From contig NZ_CP121695.1 in assembly GCF_029761915.1 (NCBI RefSeq), positions 5,485,501 to 5,549,500 of the forward strand: a DNA stretch of 64,000 bases, read 5' to 3'. A model generated the notes under the pieces. That model saw nothing but the letters and a program-made list of their open reading frames with translations. It searched no databases and had not been told where the DNA came from. The stretch comes from Bradyrhizobium sp. CB1650 (GTDB lineage: Bacteria > Pseudomonadota > Alphaproteobacteria > Rhizobiales > Xanthobacteraceae). Position numbers and translations under genes: made by a program. Shown here one piece after another: positions 27,561 to 36,474 of this stretch (position 1 is the first letter of the stretch; every line of letters begins with the position of its first letter).

Positions 27561-28766
27561 ATGGCCTTTGACACGATCTTCCTGAATGCTCGCTTCGACG
27601 GCGGTTCCAGACATAACATCGCGGTCAAGGGCGGGCGCATCGCCGCGATCACCACCGCCGACGAGCATCCCGCCGCGACAGAGACGGTCGACCTCGGCAA
27701 TGCCTTGGTCGTCCCCGGCTTCGTCGAGGGTCATATCCATCTCGACACCAGCTTCTACGGCGACGCCTGGCGGCCGCACAAACCATGCACCAACGGCTTC
27801 GACGTGCGCGAGCGCGTGGCCTTTCAGGCGCAGAATATGGCGGATGCAGCTCCAATGGACGTTCGCGCCCGCAATCAGCTCGACCTCTGCATCGGGCACG
27901 GCTCCACGCAAATGCGCAGCCATGTCATGGTCGACGGCTCGGTCGGCCTGAAGTCACTCGAGACAATTTTGCGCGTGCGCGACGAATACCGGGACCTGAT
28001 CGACATCCAGCTCGTCGCCTTTCCGCAGAGCGGCATTCTGGCGAGCCCCCGCACGCCGCAATTGCTGGACGAGGCCGTCGGGCTCGGCGCCAACGTCGTC
28101 GGTGGGCTCGATCCCGCAAGCTTCGACCGCGACGTCGAGAAGCATCTCGACGTCGTCTTCGGAGTGGCCGGGAAGCACGGCGTCGATGTCGACATTCACC
28201 TGCACGACAGCGGCACGCTGGGCGCTTTCGAGATCGAGCAGATCGCGGCGCGCACGCGCGCACTCGGCATGGAGGGCCATGTTGCCATCAGCCACGCCTA
28301 CGGGCTCGGCGACATCACGCCCGATCATCTCAAGAAGATCGCCGACACCCTCGCCCGCTCCGGCGTCGCCATCATGACGAATGCGCCGGGGGCACGTCCC
28401 TTCCCGCCGGTCCTTACCCTGCGCAGTGCCGGCGTGACCGTCTTCAGCGGCAACGACAACATTCGCGACTCCTGGTGGCCGTATGGCGACGGCGACATGC
28501 TGCGTCGTGCAGCGACGATCGGATATCGCTCGGGATTCAATGTCGACGAAGAACTGCGCCTCGCCTTCGACCTCGTCACCGAAGCCGGCGCAAGGGCGCT
28601 GCGGCTCGAAGGCTATGGCCTGAAGGTCGGCGCCAAGGCCGATTTCGTGACCTTGAATGCGGAGCATGTCCCCGAGGCGGTCGTCGCTTCGCCGCAGCCA
28701 CGCTCCGTCTACAAGGAAGGCAAGCTCGTCGCATCGAACGGTGAGATTGTCGGAAGACGCAAGTGA
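27561..28766 (+). CDS. cytosine-deaminase-like amidohydrolase
   Basis: A 401-residue metallohydrolase of the CodA/AtzC-like branch. Metal and catalytic motifs are FVEGHIHLDTSF, VDIHLHD, ISHAYGLGD and FSGNDNIRDSWWPYGDGD. The ATG at 27561 begins MAFDTIFLNARFDGG, the usual N-terminal strand; upstream residues do not fit. It lies 72 bases after the related gene. Likely a deaminase or amidase for a heterocyclic compound; which one is not decidable here. Confidence 0.88.
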   Translation: MAFDTIFLNARFDGGSRHNIAVKGGRIAAITTADEHPAATETVDLGNALVVPGFVEGHIHLDTSFYGDAWRPHKPCTNGFDVRERVAFQAQNMADAAPMDVRARNQLDLCIGHGSTQMRSHVMVDGSVGLKSLETILRVRDEYRDLIDIQLVAFPQSGILASPRTPQLLDEAVGLGANVVGGLDPASFDRDVEKHLDVVFGVAGKHGVDVDIHLHDSGTLGAFEIEQIAARTRALGMEGHVAISHAYGLGDITPDHLKKIADTLARSGVAIMTNAPGARPFPPVLTLRSAGVTVFSGNDNIRDSWWPYGDGDMLRRAATIGYRSGFNVDEELRLAFDLVTEAGARALRLEGYGLKVGAKADFVTLNAEHVPEAVVASPQPRSVYKEGKLVASNGEIVGRRK

Positions 28767-28944
28767 CGGTTGCGCCAGGTGGCCGCATCGTACCAGTGAT
28801 CTTCCACAGAGTACCATTCCGGTAGATTCCCGGACGTAGAGTCTCGCCGATTCCCGATAGACTTGCGCATTGCAAGTCCGGCGGCGCGGATCATACTGCG
28901 GGCTGCACTGACCTGACGTCTGCATTCACCGGGGAAGCATCGAC

Positions 28945-29247
28945 ATGTTCAGCGCATTCAGCAGCATCGAATATCATTCCACTGGGACGCGAACGCCCGC
29001 CGATGCGGCCGTGCGACGGCTCGATGGCATCGGGCATGTGCTGGCCGACCTCGACATGTCGGCGATCCACACGCAGGACGAGATGACGCGTGCGCTGTGG
29101 ACGCTCGAGACCGCCGACAAATGCATTCGCGCGATCCTCGCCGAATTCCGCACAGAGCCCGCCACCGATCAACTCGTGCGCACGTCCAGGAACCTGATCG
29201 ACCAGATCGAGCTCGCCCGCGATGAGGTCACGAGCCATCGCGGGTAA
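28945..29247 (+). CDS. hypothetical protein
   Basis: A 100-residue, mostly helical, soluble protein (DAAVRRLDGIGHVLADLDM, then TRALWTLETADKCIRAILAEF). GGGG is found about 12 bases before the ATG. No family is recognised. It converges with the DUF1932 oxidoreductase. Composition and periodicity support coding on this strand rather than the overlapping minus-strand frame. The 178 bases before it contain no feature I can name. Confidence 0.5.
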   Translation: MFSAFSSIEYHSTGTRTPADAAVRRLDGIGHVLADLDMSAIHTQDEMTRALWTLETADKCIRAILAEFRTEPATDQLVRTSRNLIDQIELARDEVTSHRG

Positions 29248-29267
29248 CGTATTGAGCAAAAGACGCG

Positions 29268-30188
29268 TCACGTCTTTCGGTTGATCTTCGCGAGGATACG
29301 GTCCGCCTCGGTACGCCAATCGGCGCTGCGGGCGAACTCGTTCGTTCCCTTCGTGCCGAACAGGCCCTCGTCAGCGAGATCGGCGACCCAGGCCTGCCGC
29401 TCGACAGTGCCCTGCGCCGACCATGGGGTCAGGCCCGCCTCGCGCACGGTCTCGGCAACCTCGCGCATCTCCTCGGCGCGGCGGCGGCCGTGCTCGATCA
29501 CGCGCTGGAAGCAATAGGCGCCCTGCTTCTCCCAATCGATCGCGGGGAAGGTTTCCGCGAGCGAGGCCAGCACGGCATCCTCGACACCATAGGCGCGCGC
29601 AGTCGTAAAACTCTCGATGACCATGGCCTCCAGACCCTTGATCATGATGCTGCGGCACATCTTGACGGCCGACGACACGCCAAGCTTGTCGCTCGCGACC
29701 TTGCCCGCAAAGCCGATCGTGTTGAGCAGCGGCTCCAGCTCCTTCGCACCAGGACCGCCAAGCAAAAGCGGTACCCTGATGCGATAAGGCGGCACCGAGG
29801 TCATCACCGCGCCCTCGACATAGCGTCCGCCGGCACCGTCGATCAGCGCCGCGGCGCGCTGCTTGGCACCGGGCGAGGCCGAATTGAAATCGAGGAACCA
29901 GGTGCCCTGGTTGATCGCGGCCGCGCAAGCCTTCGCCACCGGAACGGCTTGGCTGGCGGTGACGGCCGAGACGATGAAGTCGGACTTCGCGGTCAGCTCG
30001 ACATGCGAGCTCGCGAGCACCACGCCGAACTTCGCCGCATGCTCCTTCAGCGAGGCGCCCTGCTCGCCGCCGAGCTTGATGTCATAAGCGGCGACCTTGA
30101 TGTCCTGCTGACGCAGGTCCTCGGCCAGAATCCTGCCGACCTCGCCGTAGCCGACGAGTGCAATCTGCCATCGCTTTGGGTCCGACAT
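29268..30188 (-). CDS. NAD(P)-binding oxidoreductase with DUF1932 domain
   Basis: A 306-residue protein. An N-terminal Rossmann fold (VGYGEVGRILAEDL, residues 12-25) resembles 6-phosphogluconate/3-hydroxyisobutyrate dehydrogenases, and a C-terminal all-helical DUF1932 domain contains SSAVKMCRSIMIKGLEA with the usual catalytic Lys position. Its start overlaps the stop of the upstream gene. It is the last gene of the ring-fission-product operon, so oxidation or reduction of a dicarboxylic intermediate is likely. It is not a LigC-type (GFO/IDH) semialdehyde dehydrogenase. Confidence 0.85.
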   Translation of the reverse strand: MSDPKRWQIALVGYGEVGRILAEDLRQQDIKVAAYDIKLGGEQGASLKEHAAKFGVVLASSHVELTAKSDFIVSAVTASQAVPVAKACAAAINQGTWFLDFNSASPGAKQRAAALIDGAGGRYVEGAVMTSVPPYRIRVPLLLGGPGAKELEPLLNTIGFAGKVASDKLGVSSAVKMCRSIMIKGLEAMVIESFTTARAYGVEDAVLASLAETFPAIDWEKQGAYCFQRVIEHGRRRAEEMREVAETVREAGLTPWSAQGTVERQAWVADLADEGLFGTKGTNEFARSADWRTEADRILAKINRKT

Positions 30189-31057
30189 CAGTTCAGCCTC
30201 TTGGTGGTCTCGTCGAAGAGCTCGTCGACGGCAAGGCGGCGCGGGATCAGCGCCTGCTGGAACGCATAGTCGATGATCAGCTCCAGCGGCTTGCGGTTGG
30301 CCTCGACCCCAAACGGCACGAGGTCCGGCGTCGCCGCGGGTCCCGCCTGCGCCTTGTTCCGCTTCAGGAGATCATAGACTCCTGCGACGACGTCCGGATG
30401 CGACTTCGCAAGTTGCTCAGTCACCACCACGAGATGGTTGACCGGAACGACGCCGCGGCGCGCATACCACTTCGCGGCCTCTGTGGCCGGATCGGGGAAT
30501 AGCGGCTTCAGACGCGGATCAGTCGAGGTCTCACCCAGGACGGCGTCGAGCTCGCCATCGAGCAGCATCTGCTGGATATTCTTGTCCTTCGGCGCGCGCT
30601 CGGTCGTGTCGACATATTCGGCGACGTGGGGATCCTCGAACGTCACCCAGCGGATGTTGTCGAGATCGACACCGTAGTCGTTGGCGAGAATGCCCCTGAT
30701 CCAGGCGCCGGTTGTCGTCGTGAACGAGCGGATGCCGACGCGCTTGCCTTCGAGATCGGAAGGTCCGATCGTGCCACGCTCGGGATTATAGAGCGCGTAA
30801 GCATGCTGGAACCGGCCCAGCATGGTCGCCGGCAACAGCACCAACGGCTTGCCGTGCGCCTTCGCCATCAGATAGGTGACGATCGCCATCTCGCAGACGT
30901 CGAACGCCTGCTCGCGCACCATCGGCTTGAACGCCGTGTTGGTCGGCGTGTACTCGATGAAGTCGAGATCGAAGCGGTCGGAGCGAAGCTCGCCGCTCTT
31001 CACCGCCTGGACATGGGGGTGACTGCCGAGCACGGCCTTCAGCTTGAGACGATCCAT
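30188..31057 (-). CDS. 4,5-dihydroxyphthalate decarboxylase-like (Pht5-like) protein
   Basis: A 289-residue protein without signal peptide. Features are FDVCEMAIVTYLMAKAHGKP, DLEGKRVGIRSFTTTTGAWIRGIL and EDPHVAEYVDT, matching the Pht5 family, which has a periplasmic-binding-protein fold but includes cytoplasmic decarboxylases. In phthalate degraders Pht5 makes protocatechuate from 4,5-dihydroxyphthalate. The absence of a signal and the lower-pathway neighbours favour an enzyme over a receptor. Substrate inferred only from family and context. Confidence 0.75.
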   Translation of the reverse strand: MDRLKLKAVLGSHPHVQAVKSGELRSDRFDLDFIEYTPTNTAFKPMVREQAFDVCEMAIVTYLMAKAHGKPLVLLPATMLGRFQHAYALYNPERGTIGPSDLEGKRVGIRSFTTTTGAWIRGILANDYGVDLDNIRWVTFEDPHVAEYVDTTERAPKDKNIQQMLLDGELDAVLGETSTDPRLKPLFPDPATEAAKWYARRGVVPVNHLVVVTEQLAKSHPDVVAGVYDLLKRNKAQAGPAATPDLVPFGVEANRKPLELIIDYAFQQALIPRRLAVDELFDETTKRLN

Positions 31058-31087
31058 CCGTCCGCTCCGCTTCCCTTACCCGGCCGC

Positions 31088-31771
31088 TCAGGCGTCCTCG
31101 GGATTGTCGACATAGACGAGTCCGGCCTTCGCCAGCGCCTCGCGCATGTTGTACATGTCAAGGCCGAGCTCGCCCGAGGCGAGGCGCTTGCGCTTGCCGC
31201 CCTCGTCCGCGTTGCGCTTCTTCGCCTTCTCGGCGACCTCGGTCGCATAGCGCGTCGCCACCACCACGACGCCGTCGTCATCGGCCACGATGATGTCGCC
31301 GGGATCGACGTTGACGCCGGCGCAGACCACGGGAACGTTGACCGAGCCGAGCGTCGCCTTGACCGTGCCCTTGGCCGAGACCGCGCGCGACCACACCGGG
31401 AATTTCATCTCGTGCAGCGCTTTGACGTCGCGGCAGCCGGCGTCGATGATCAAGCCCTGCACGCCGCGGGCCTGAAGCGAGGTCGCGAGCAATTCGCCGA
31501 ACATGCCATCGGTATTGTCGGTGGTGCAGCCGACGACGAGAATGTCGCCCTTTTTGCACTGCTCGACCGCGACATGGATCATCCAATTGTCGCCGGGCTG
31601 CGCCAGCACCGTGACCGCCGGGCCGGCAATCGCCGCGCCCGGCCAGATCGGCCGCAGATAGGGCTTCATGAGGCCGATGCGGCCATAGGCCTCGTGCACG
31701 GTGGAGACGCCGTATTCCGCCATCCCGGCGGGATCGGCGCGCTTGATGTTGCGAATGACGACTGGCCTCAT
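31088..31771 (-). CDS. 4-carboxy-4-hydroxy-2-oxoadipate aldolase, RraA family
   Basis: A 227-residue class II aldolase of the RraA/LigK/GalC family that cleaves 4-carboxy-4-hydroxy-2-oxoadipate to pyruvate and oxaloacetate. [15 protein letters not shown] opens the protein, and [19 protein letters not shown] with GCRDVKAL supplies the D-x20-RD metal/substrate motif. GAGGAGG precedes the ATG, which overlaps the stop of the GalB-type gene by four bases. Its partners support a true aldolase role rather than RNase E inhibition. Confidence 0.88.
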   Translation of the reverse strand: MRPVVIRNIKRADPAGMAEYGVSTVHEAYGRIGLMKPYLRPIWPGAAIAGPAVTVLAQPGDNWMIHVAVEQCKKGDILVVGCTTDNTDGMFGELLATSLQARGVQGLIIDAGCRDVKALHEMKFPVWSRAVSAKGTVKATLGSVNVPVVCAGVNVDPGDIIVADDDGVVVVATRYATEVAEKAKKRNADEGGKRKRLASGELGLDMYNMREALAKAGLVYVDNPEDA

Positions 31772-32481
31772 GCCAAGACCTCCTCAACGGTCGGGAACAG
31801 GCGCTGATAGGCCTCGCCGTAGGTCATGGGCACGCCAGTGTTGCGGCTGCCCTGGATGCCGCGGTTGAGCGCGACGCGCTCGTAATAGCCCCAGAGATGT
31901 TTTTGCGCGGCGAGGATCTGGAAGGCCTCGTACTTCTCCTTCCAGACCTCGTCGATCTTGAGAATCAGGTTCGGCTTGAAGTTGCACATCTCCGGCTGGT
32001 GCGGCTCGAACAGGAACACCGGAGGCGCGGAATATTTGTACTGCGCGCCGGGCTTGTGGCCCATGGCCTGTGCGACGACGCGGGTCTCCTGCGCGAAATG
32101 CGCCGCGTTCGGATGGTCGAAATTATAGGGGTCTTCCAGCGCGTGCGTCAGCACGAAGCTCGGGTTGAGTTCGCGGTAGATGTCGACCATGCGGTCGAAA
32201 TGCGCCTCGGTAAGCTTCAGCGGATAGTCGCCGCAGTCGAAGAATTCGATCTCGGCGCCGAGCAGCTTGGCCGCCCGCTCCGCCTCGTCCTTGCGGCCGG
32301 CCTTGACCGATTCCAGCGTGGCGCCCTTCTCCTTCCATGCGAACTGGCTCTCGCCGCGCTCGCCGAAGGACATGCAGACGATCTTCATCCGGTAGCCCTT
32401 CTTGGCGTGCAGCGCGATCGCACCGCCGGCGCGCCAGACGAAGTCGCCCGGATGGGCGGTGATCACAAGGCCTGTTTTCAT
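31768..32481 (-). CDS. galB: GalB-type 4-oxalomesaconate hydratase (PIG-L fold)
   Basis: A 237-residue zinc enzyme of the PIG-L/LmbE fold. The zinc motif is AHPGD (residues 9-13), followed by [44 protein letters not shown] and [13 protein letters not shown]. These stretches are very close to Pseudomonas putida GalB as I remember it, which hydrates 4-oxalomesaconate to 4-carboxy-4-hydroxy-2-oxoadipate in gallate and protocatechuate 4,5-cleavage. Its product is the substrate of the coupled downstream aldolase. Ordinary PIG-L deacetylases lack the Trp-rich segments. Confidence 0.87.
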   Translation of the reverse strand: MKTGLVITAHPGDFVWRAGGAIALHAKKGYRMKIVCMSFGERGESQFAWKEKGATLESVKAGRKDEAERAAKLLGAEIEFFDCGDYPLKLTEAHFDRMVDIYRELNPSFVLTHALEDPYNFDHPNAAHFAQETRVVAQAMGHKPGAQYKYSAPPVFLFEPHQPEMCNFKPNLILKIDEVWKEKYEAFQILAAQKHLWGYYERVALNRGIQGSRNTGVPMTYGEAYQRLFPTVEEVLA

Positions 32482-32548
32482 GGGACGAACTCCCCTCTCT
32501 CGATCCTAGGCATCATAGGCTTCCGGCGTCATGCAGGAAGCAAGTTCA

Positions 32549-33850
32549 TCAGGCCGCGGCGACTGCAGGTTCCTCTCTGTCGAGCACGCGCCTCAAGCGC
32601 TCGCTGTCGAGCGCGCCCTCCCATTTGGCAATCGCAATGGTCGCAACCGCGTTCCCGATCAAATTGGTCGGCGTCAGTCCCTGCGACATCAGGCGATGGA
32701 TGCCGAGCACGAGTGCGACGCTCGCAACCGGAATGGTGCCGGTGGCCGAGAGCGTCGCCGCCAGCACGACGAAGGCCGCGCCCGCGATCCCCGCCGCGCC
32801 CTTCGAGGTGACGAGCAGGATCAAAAGCAGCTCGATCTGCTCGGCGAGCCCGAACGGCGTGTTGGTCGCCTGCGCCAGGAACACCGACGCGGCGGCGAGG
32901 TAAAGGCAGGTGCCGTCGAGATTGAACGAGTAGCCGGTCGGGATCACGAGTCCGACGACGCTGCGCTCGCAGCCGGCCTTCTCCAGCTTGGTCAGCATCC
33001 GCGGCAAGACTGTCTCCGACGAGGTCGTGGCAATGCAGATCAGCAGCTCTTCCCATATGTAGCGGATCAGCTTGAACAGGCTGAAGCCGCACAGCCGCGC
33101 CACCGGGCCGAGCGCCACGATGATGAAGACCACACAGGTCAGATAGAAGACGCCCAGGAGCTTGCCAAGCGAGGCCAGCGAGCCGACACCGAACTTGCCG
33201 ACCGTGAACGCGATGGCGCCGAACGCGCCGATCGGCGCGGCCCACATCACGAAGCCGACGACGGCAAACACCATCTTGGCGGCGATATCGATCAGATTGA
33301 CCAGCGGCGCTGCGCGCTCGCCGAGCTGCACCAGCGCGAAGCCGCAGAGGACGGAGATGAACAGGACCTGGAGGATGTTGCCTTCGGCAAAGGCGCCGAT
33401 GAAGGTCGAGGGCACGATGTTCATCAGGAACGGCACGAAGCCGATGGCGCCGGTCTGCTTGACGTAAGGCTCGATCGCACCGGCGTTGATGGTCGCAGGA
33501 TCGATGTTCATGCCGGCGCCCGGCCTGAGCAGGTTCACGGCGATGAGGCCGATCACCAGCGCGATCGTGGTCATGATTTCGAAATAGACGATGGACTTGA
33601 CGGCGACGCGTCCCACACGCGCCATGTCTGCCATGTGGGCGATGCCGTGCACGACCGTGCAGAAGATGATCGGAGCGATCAGCATCCGGATGGCCTTGAT
33701 GAAGGCGTCGCCGAGCGGCTGCATCTTCGCACCCGCCTCGGGATTGACGATCCCAAGCGCGATGCCGGCTGCCATGGCGATCAGCACCTGGATCCAGAGC
33801 TCCTTCCACCAGGCGCGGCCGCGCGGCTTGTCGATCGCAAGCGCCGTCAT
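32549..33850 (-). CDS. dctA: C4-dicarboxylate/proton symporter DctA
   Basis: A 433-residue DAACS-family transporter with eight membrane helices and two re-entrant loops. Signatures are LIAPIIFCTVVHGIAHM, TTSSETVLPRMLTKLEKAG (Ser-rich hairpin) and PTGYSFNLDGTCLYLAAASVF. It normally imports succinate, fumarate and malate. Its ATG overlaps the LigI stop (ATGA), so it belongs to the aromatic lower-pathway operon and may import an aromatic-derived di- or tricarboxylate, such as 2-pyrone-4,6-dicarboxylate, instead of or besides C4 acids (inference). Confidence 0.92.
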   Translation of the reverse strand: MTALAIDKPRGRAWWKELWIQVLIAMAAGIALGIVNPEAGAKMQPLGDAFIKAIRMLIAPIIFCTVVHGIAHMADMARVGRVAVKSIVYFEIMTTIALVIGLIAVNLLRPGAGMNIDPATINAGAIEPYVKQTGAIGFVPFLMNIVPSTFIGAFAEGNILQVLFISVLCGFALVQLGERAAPLVNLIDIAAKMVFAVVGFVMWAAPIGAFGAIAFTVGKFGVGSLASLGKLLGVFYLTCVVFIIVALGPVARLCGFSLFKLIRYIWEELLICIATTSSETVLPRMLTKLEKAGCERSVVGLVIPTGYSFNLDGTCLYLAAASVFLAQATNTPFGLAEQIELLLILLVTSKGAAGIAGAAFVVLAATLSATGTIPVASVALVLGIHRLMSQGLTPTNLIGNAVATIAIAKWEGALDSERLRRVLDREEPAVAAA

Positions 33851-34731
33851 TCGTCGAACCCGAACAGGCGCGCCGGATTTCCGACGAGTATCTTCTGCTG
33901 GAACTCGGCCTCCGGCGCGAATAGCGGGATCAGGTCGACGAGGTCGCCATCGTTCGGCATCACCTTGACGTTGGGATGCGGCCAGTCCGTGCCCCAGATG
34001 ACGCGATCGACCGCCGTCTCGACGATCTTGCGTGCAAACGGCACTGCATCCGTGAATGGTGGGCCGGCCGATGACACTCGCTCGGAGCCGCAGATCTTGA
34101 CCCAGCACTTCTCGTCGCGCTGCATCAGCTCGATCAGGATCTTGAACGGAAGCTGATCGAGCCCGTCGGAAGCCTTCACCCGGCCCATGTGGTCGATGGT
34201 GTAGCTCAGCGGCAGCTTCGCCAGCATGTCGGCATATTCAGGCAGATCGATCGCATCGAAATGCAGATCGATGTGCCAGCCGAGCGGCGCGACCATGGCG
34301 ATGACGCGGTCGAACACCCGCTTGTCGGGCACGCCGCCGAGATGGCGGACGAAATTGAAGCGGCACCCGCGGAAGCCGCCTTCGTGCAGCTCGCGCAAGC
34401 CCCGCTCGGTGATGGTGTCGTCGATATTGGCGACGGCGCGATAGGCCCCGTTGCTCTGCGCGATGGCATCGAGCGCGACCGTGTTGTCGGTGCCGTGCAC
34501 GCTGGCATTGACGATGACGGCGCGCTCCACCCCCAACTTTGCATGCAACGTCCTGAAATCCTCGAGCGGCGCATCAGGCGGCGTGTAGGAGCGCTCCGGC
34601 GCGTACGGATATTTCACGCCGGGCCCGAAGATATGGCAATGCGCGTCGCAAGACGGCTTTGGCAGCTTGAACCTCGGCGTGCGCGTGTTCGGATCGGGCG
34701 GTGGAATGGTCGGCGTGTACATCATCGTCAT
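33847..34731 (-). CDS. ligI: 2-pyrone-4,6-dicarboxylate lactonase (LigI-like)
   Basis: A 294-residue amidohydrolase-superfamily lactonase without signal. Signatures in order are H31/H33 in CDAHCHIFGP, NASVHGTDN, HEGGFRGCRFNFVRHLGG, YTIDHMGR, DRVIWGTDWPHPN and VGNPARLFGF, all shared with Sphingobium LigI as I recall it. The reaction opens 2-pyrone-4,6-dicarboxylate to 4-oxalomesaconate, the substrate of the GalB-type hydratase in this operon. Its start overlaps the upstream paralogue by one base and its stop overlaps dctA. Confidence 0.88.
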   Translation of the reverse strand: MTMMYTPTIPPPDPNTRTPRFKLPKPSCDAHCHIFGPGVKYPYAPERSYTPPDAPLEDFRTLHAKLGVERAVIVNASVHGTDNTVALDAIAQSNGAYRAVANIDDTITERGLRELHEGGFRGCRFNFVRHLGGVPDKRVFDRVIAMVAPLGWHIDLHFDAIDLPEYADMLAKLPLSYTIDHMGRVKASDGLDQLPFKILIELMQRDEKCWVKICGSERVSSAGPPFTDAVPFARKIVETAVDRVIWGTDWPHPNVKVMPNDGDLVDLIPLFAPEAEFQQKILVGNPARLFGFDE

Positions 34732-35687
34732 CAGGTGAACTTGAACAGACGCGCCGGATTGTCGACCAGCAGCTTCTGCCGGACGGCGCTATCTGGCGCA
34801 TAGAGGGGAATGAGGTCGATGATCTCGCCGTCATTCGGCATGACCTTGACGTTGGGGTGCGGCCAGTCGGTGCCCCACAGCACGCGATCGGGCGCATTGT
34901 CGATCAGCGCCCTGGCGAACGGCACAGCGTCGTGGAACGGCTTGCCGGCGCCGGACGCACGCTCCAGGCCGGTGATCTTGACCCAGCACTTCTCGTCCTT
35001 CCTCTGAAGGTTGAGCAATGCGGTGAAGCCGGGATCGTCGAGCCCCTTCCCGGCCTGGACCGTTCCCATGTGATCGATCACATAGCGCGTCGGCAGTGCG
35101 GTCAGGATCGGCGCGAATTCGGCGATCGTTCCCGGCTCGAGATAGACGTCGATGTGCCAGCCGAGCTCGGCGACACGGTGCACGATGCGCTGGAACTTGG
35201 TCATGTCGCCGACACCGCCGAGGCGTTTCAGAAAGGCAAAACGGCAGCCGCAGATGCCGCCCTTGTCGAGCGCCGCGAGCTCCTTGTCGGACATCTCGTC
35301 ATTGACGTTGGCAATGCCCTTATAGGCACCCTCGCTCTGCGCGATGGCGTCGGTGACGACGCGGTTGTCCGTGCCGTGCACGGTCGCATTGACGATCACG
35401 CAGCGCTCGACACCGATCGTCTCGTGAACGCTGCGGAACGCCTCCAGCGGAGCGTCGGCCGTGTTGTAGGGCCGGTTCGGCGCAAAGGGATAGCGAGCCG
35501 CCGGCCCGAAGATATGGGTATGGGTGTCGCAGGATTTCGGCGGCAGCTTGAACGCGGGCATCCTAGGATTCGGATCGGGCGGGGTGATCGTTGGAATCAC
35601 CTTCTCGGCCCCTTGCGCGTGCGCTCCGCTCGCCCATCCGGCGCCAGCGATCCCGGTCAGCAGTTGCAAGCACTCCCGCCTGTTCAT
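34731..35687 (-). CDS. exported LigI paralogue with Tat-like signal
   Basis: A 318-residue paralogue of the adjacent LigI-like enzyme with the same motifs (H56/H58 in CDTHTHIFGP, NATVHGTDN, YVIDHMGT, DRVLWGTDWPHPN, VDNPARLFKF). It carries an extra N-terminus, MNRRECLQLLTGIAGAGWAS then GAHAQG, which looks like a twin-arginine signal with a cleavage site after about residue 25. It would act in the periplasm. The two genes probably arose by tandem duplication. RFNF is changed to RFAF here, so substrate range may differ. Confidence 0.85.
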   Translation of the reverse strand: MNRRECLQLLTGIAGAGWASGAHAQGAEKVIPTITPPDPNPRMPAFKLPPKSCDTHTHIFGPAARYPFAPNRPYNTADAPLEAFRSVHETIGVERCVIVNATVHGTDNRVVTDAIAQSEGAYKGIANVNDEMSDKELAALDKGGICGCRFAFLKRLGGVGDMTKFQRIVHRVAELGWHIDVYLEPGTIAEFAPILTALPTRYVIDHMGTVQAGKGLDDPGFTALLNLQRKDEKCWVKITGLERASGAGKPFHDAVPFARALIDNAPDRVLWGTDWPHPNVKVMPNDGEIIDLIPLYAPDSAVRQKLLVDNPARLFKFT

Positions 35688-35759
35688 TTCCGCAACACCC
35701 AGTCACATGGTCCGCTCGCGAGCGGAAACGCGACCCGCGCCTCCCCTCGACGGTTTCTT

Positions 35760-36470
35760 TCAAGTCTTGCTGCTTGCGACCGTGCGCCGTCGGACCGGCG
35801 CAGTTTGATCGAGCGCCGGCGCCTGGAACGCGGCGACTGTGGCCTGCACGAGCTGCTCGATGGCACTCGCGGCATCGCTGCCGTCGGCCTCGCCGCGCGA
35901 CAGGCGCGAGACGCGCTCCGGCGTGACCAGCGAATAATAGAGTGCGCCGAGCAGGAAGTGGCTGCGCCAGACGATCTCGGTGCGCGGAATGTGCGGCAGG
36001 CTCTCGTGGATCGCGTCGATGAAGGCGTGGCTGGTATCGTCGAAGGTCTGCGCGATGATCCGCCGCGCGACCTCGTTGCCCTCCGCCGACATCACGGCGC
36101 GCAGCCGCGTGAAGCGCGCGCCGCCCCCGGCAAGATCGCTGCCCGAGGTGAAGGCCGGCACCACATAGGCCCGCACGATCGCCTCCAGCCGATCCTGCAG
36201 ATCGCGCACGCGTTTGGCGGCCGCCAGCAGCTCGGAGCGGCGCAGGTTCATCGGCCCGCAATGACGCCGGTAGATCTCCAGCAGGAGACCGTCCTTGGTC
36301 TTGAAATGATAGGTCACGCTCCCGGGATTGGCTCCGGCGGCCTGCGCGATGTCGCGCACCGACACGGCGTTGAAGCCGTTGGTGGCGAACAGCTCCTCGG
36401 CCGCCGCGAGGATCGCCTCGCGCATGTTCGGCTTGCGTGCCGTTTCCTTGCTGGTGGGCTTGCGTACCAT
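35760..36470 (-). CDS. TetR-family regulator
   Basis: A 236-residue TetR protein. The helix-turn-helix is at about 35-56 (NAVSVRDIAQAAGANPGSVTYHF), followed by a large ligand domain. It is first in line before the LigI/GalB operon and divergent from a TTT-type receptor, so control of this pathway is likely. There is no ribosome binding site, and the promoter-operator just upstream would start transcription within a few bases of the ATG, suggesting a leaderless mRNA. Longer in-frame extensions cross the operator and can be excluded. Confidence 0.88.
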   Translation of the reverse strand: MVRKPTSKETARKPNMREAILAAAEELFATNGFNAVSVRDIAQAAGANPGSVTYHFKTKDGLLLEIYRRHCGPMNLRRSELLAAAKRVRDLQDRLEAIVRAYVVPAFTSGSDLAGGGARFTRLRAVMSAEGNEVARRIIAQTFDDTSHAFIDAIHESLPHIPRTEIVWRSHFLLGALYYSLVTPERVSRLSRGEADGSDAASAIEQLVQATVAAFQAPALDQTAPVRRRTVASSKT

Positions 36471-36474
36471 GATA

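Noticed and set aside
26283..27923. 546-codon minus-strand frame
   Set aside because: It lies opposite two clear amidohydrolases with conserved metal motifs, has low-complexity shadow composition and no ribosome binding site.
28891..29319. Minus-strand alternative to the 100-residue gene at 28945
   Set aside because: It would overlap the 3' end of the DUF1932 gene, and its product looks like a codon shadow. The plus-strand frame has a better start and helical composition.
34540..34547. Another TGCATGCA octamer
   Set aside because: It lies inside the LigI coding sequence, far from a start and outside the GntR neighbourhood, so chance is the best explanation.
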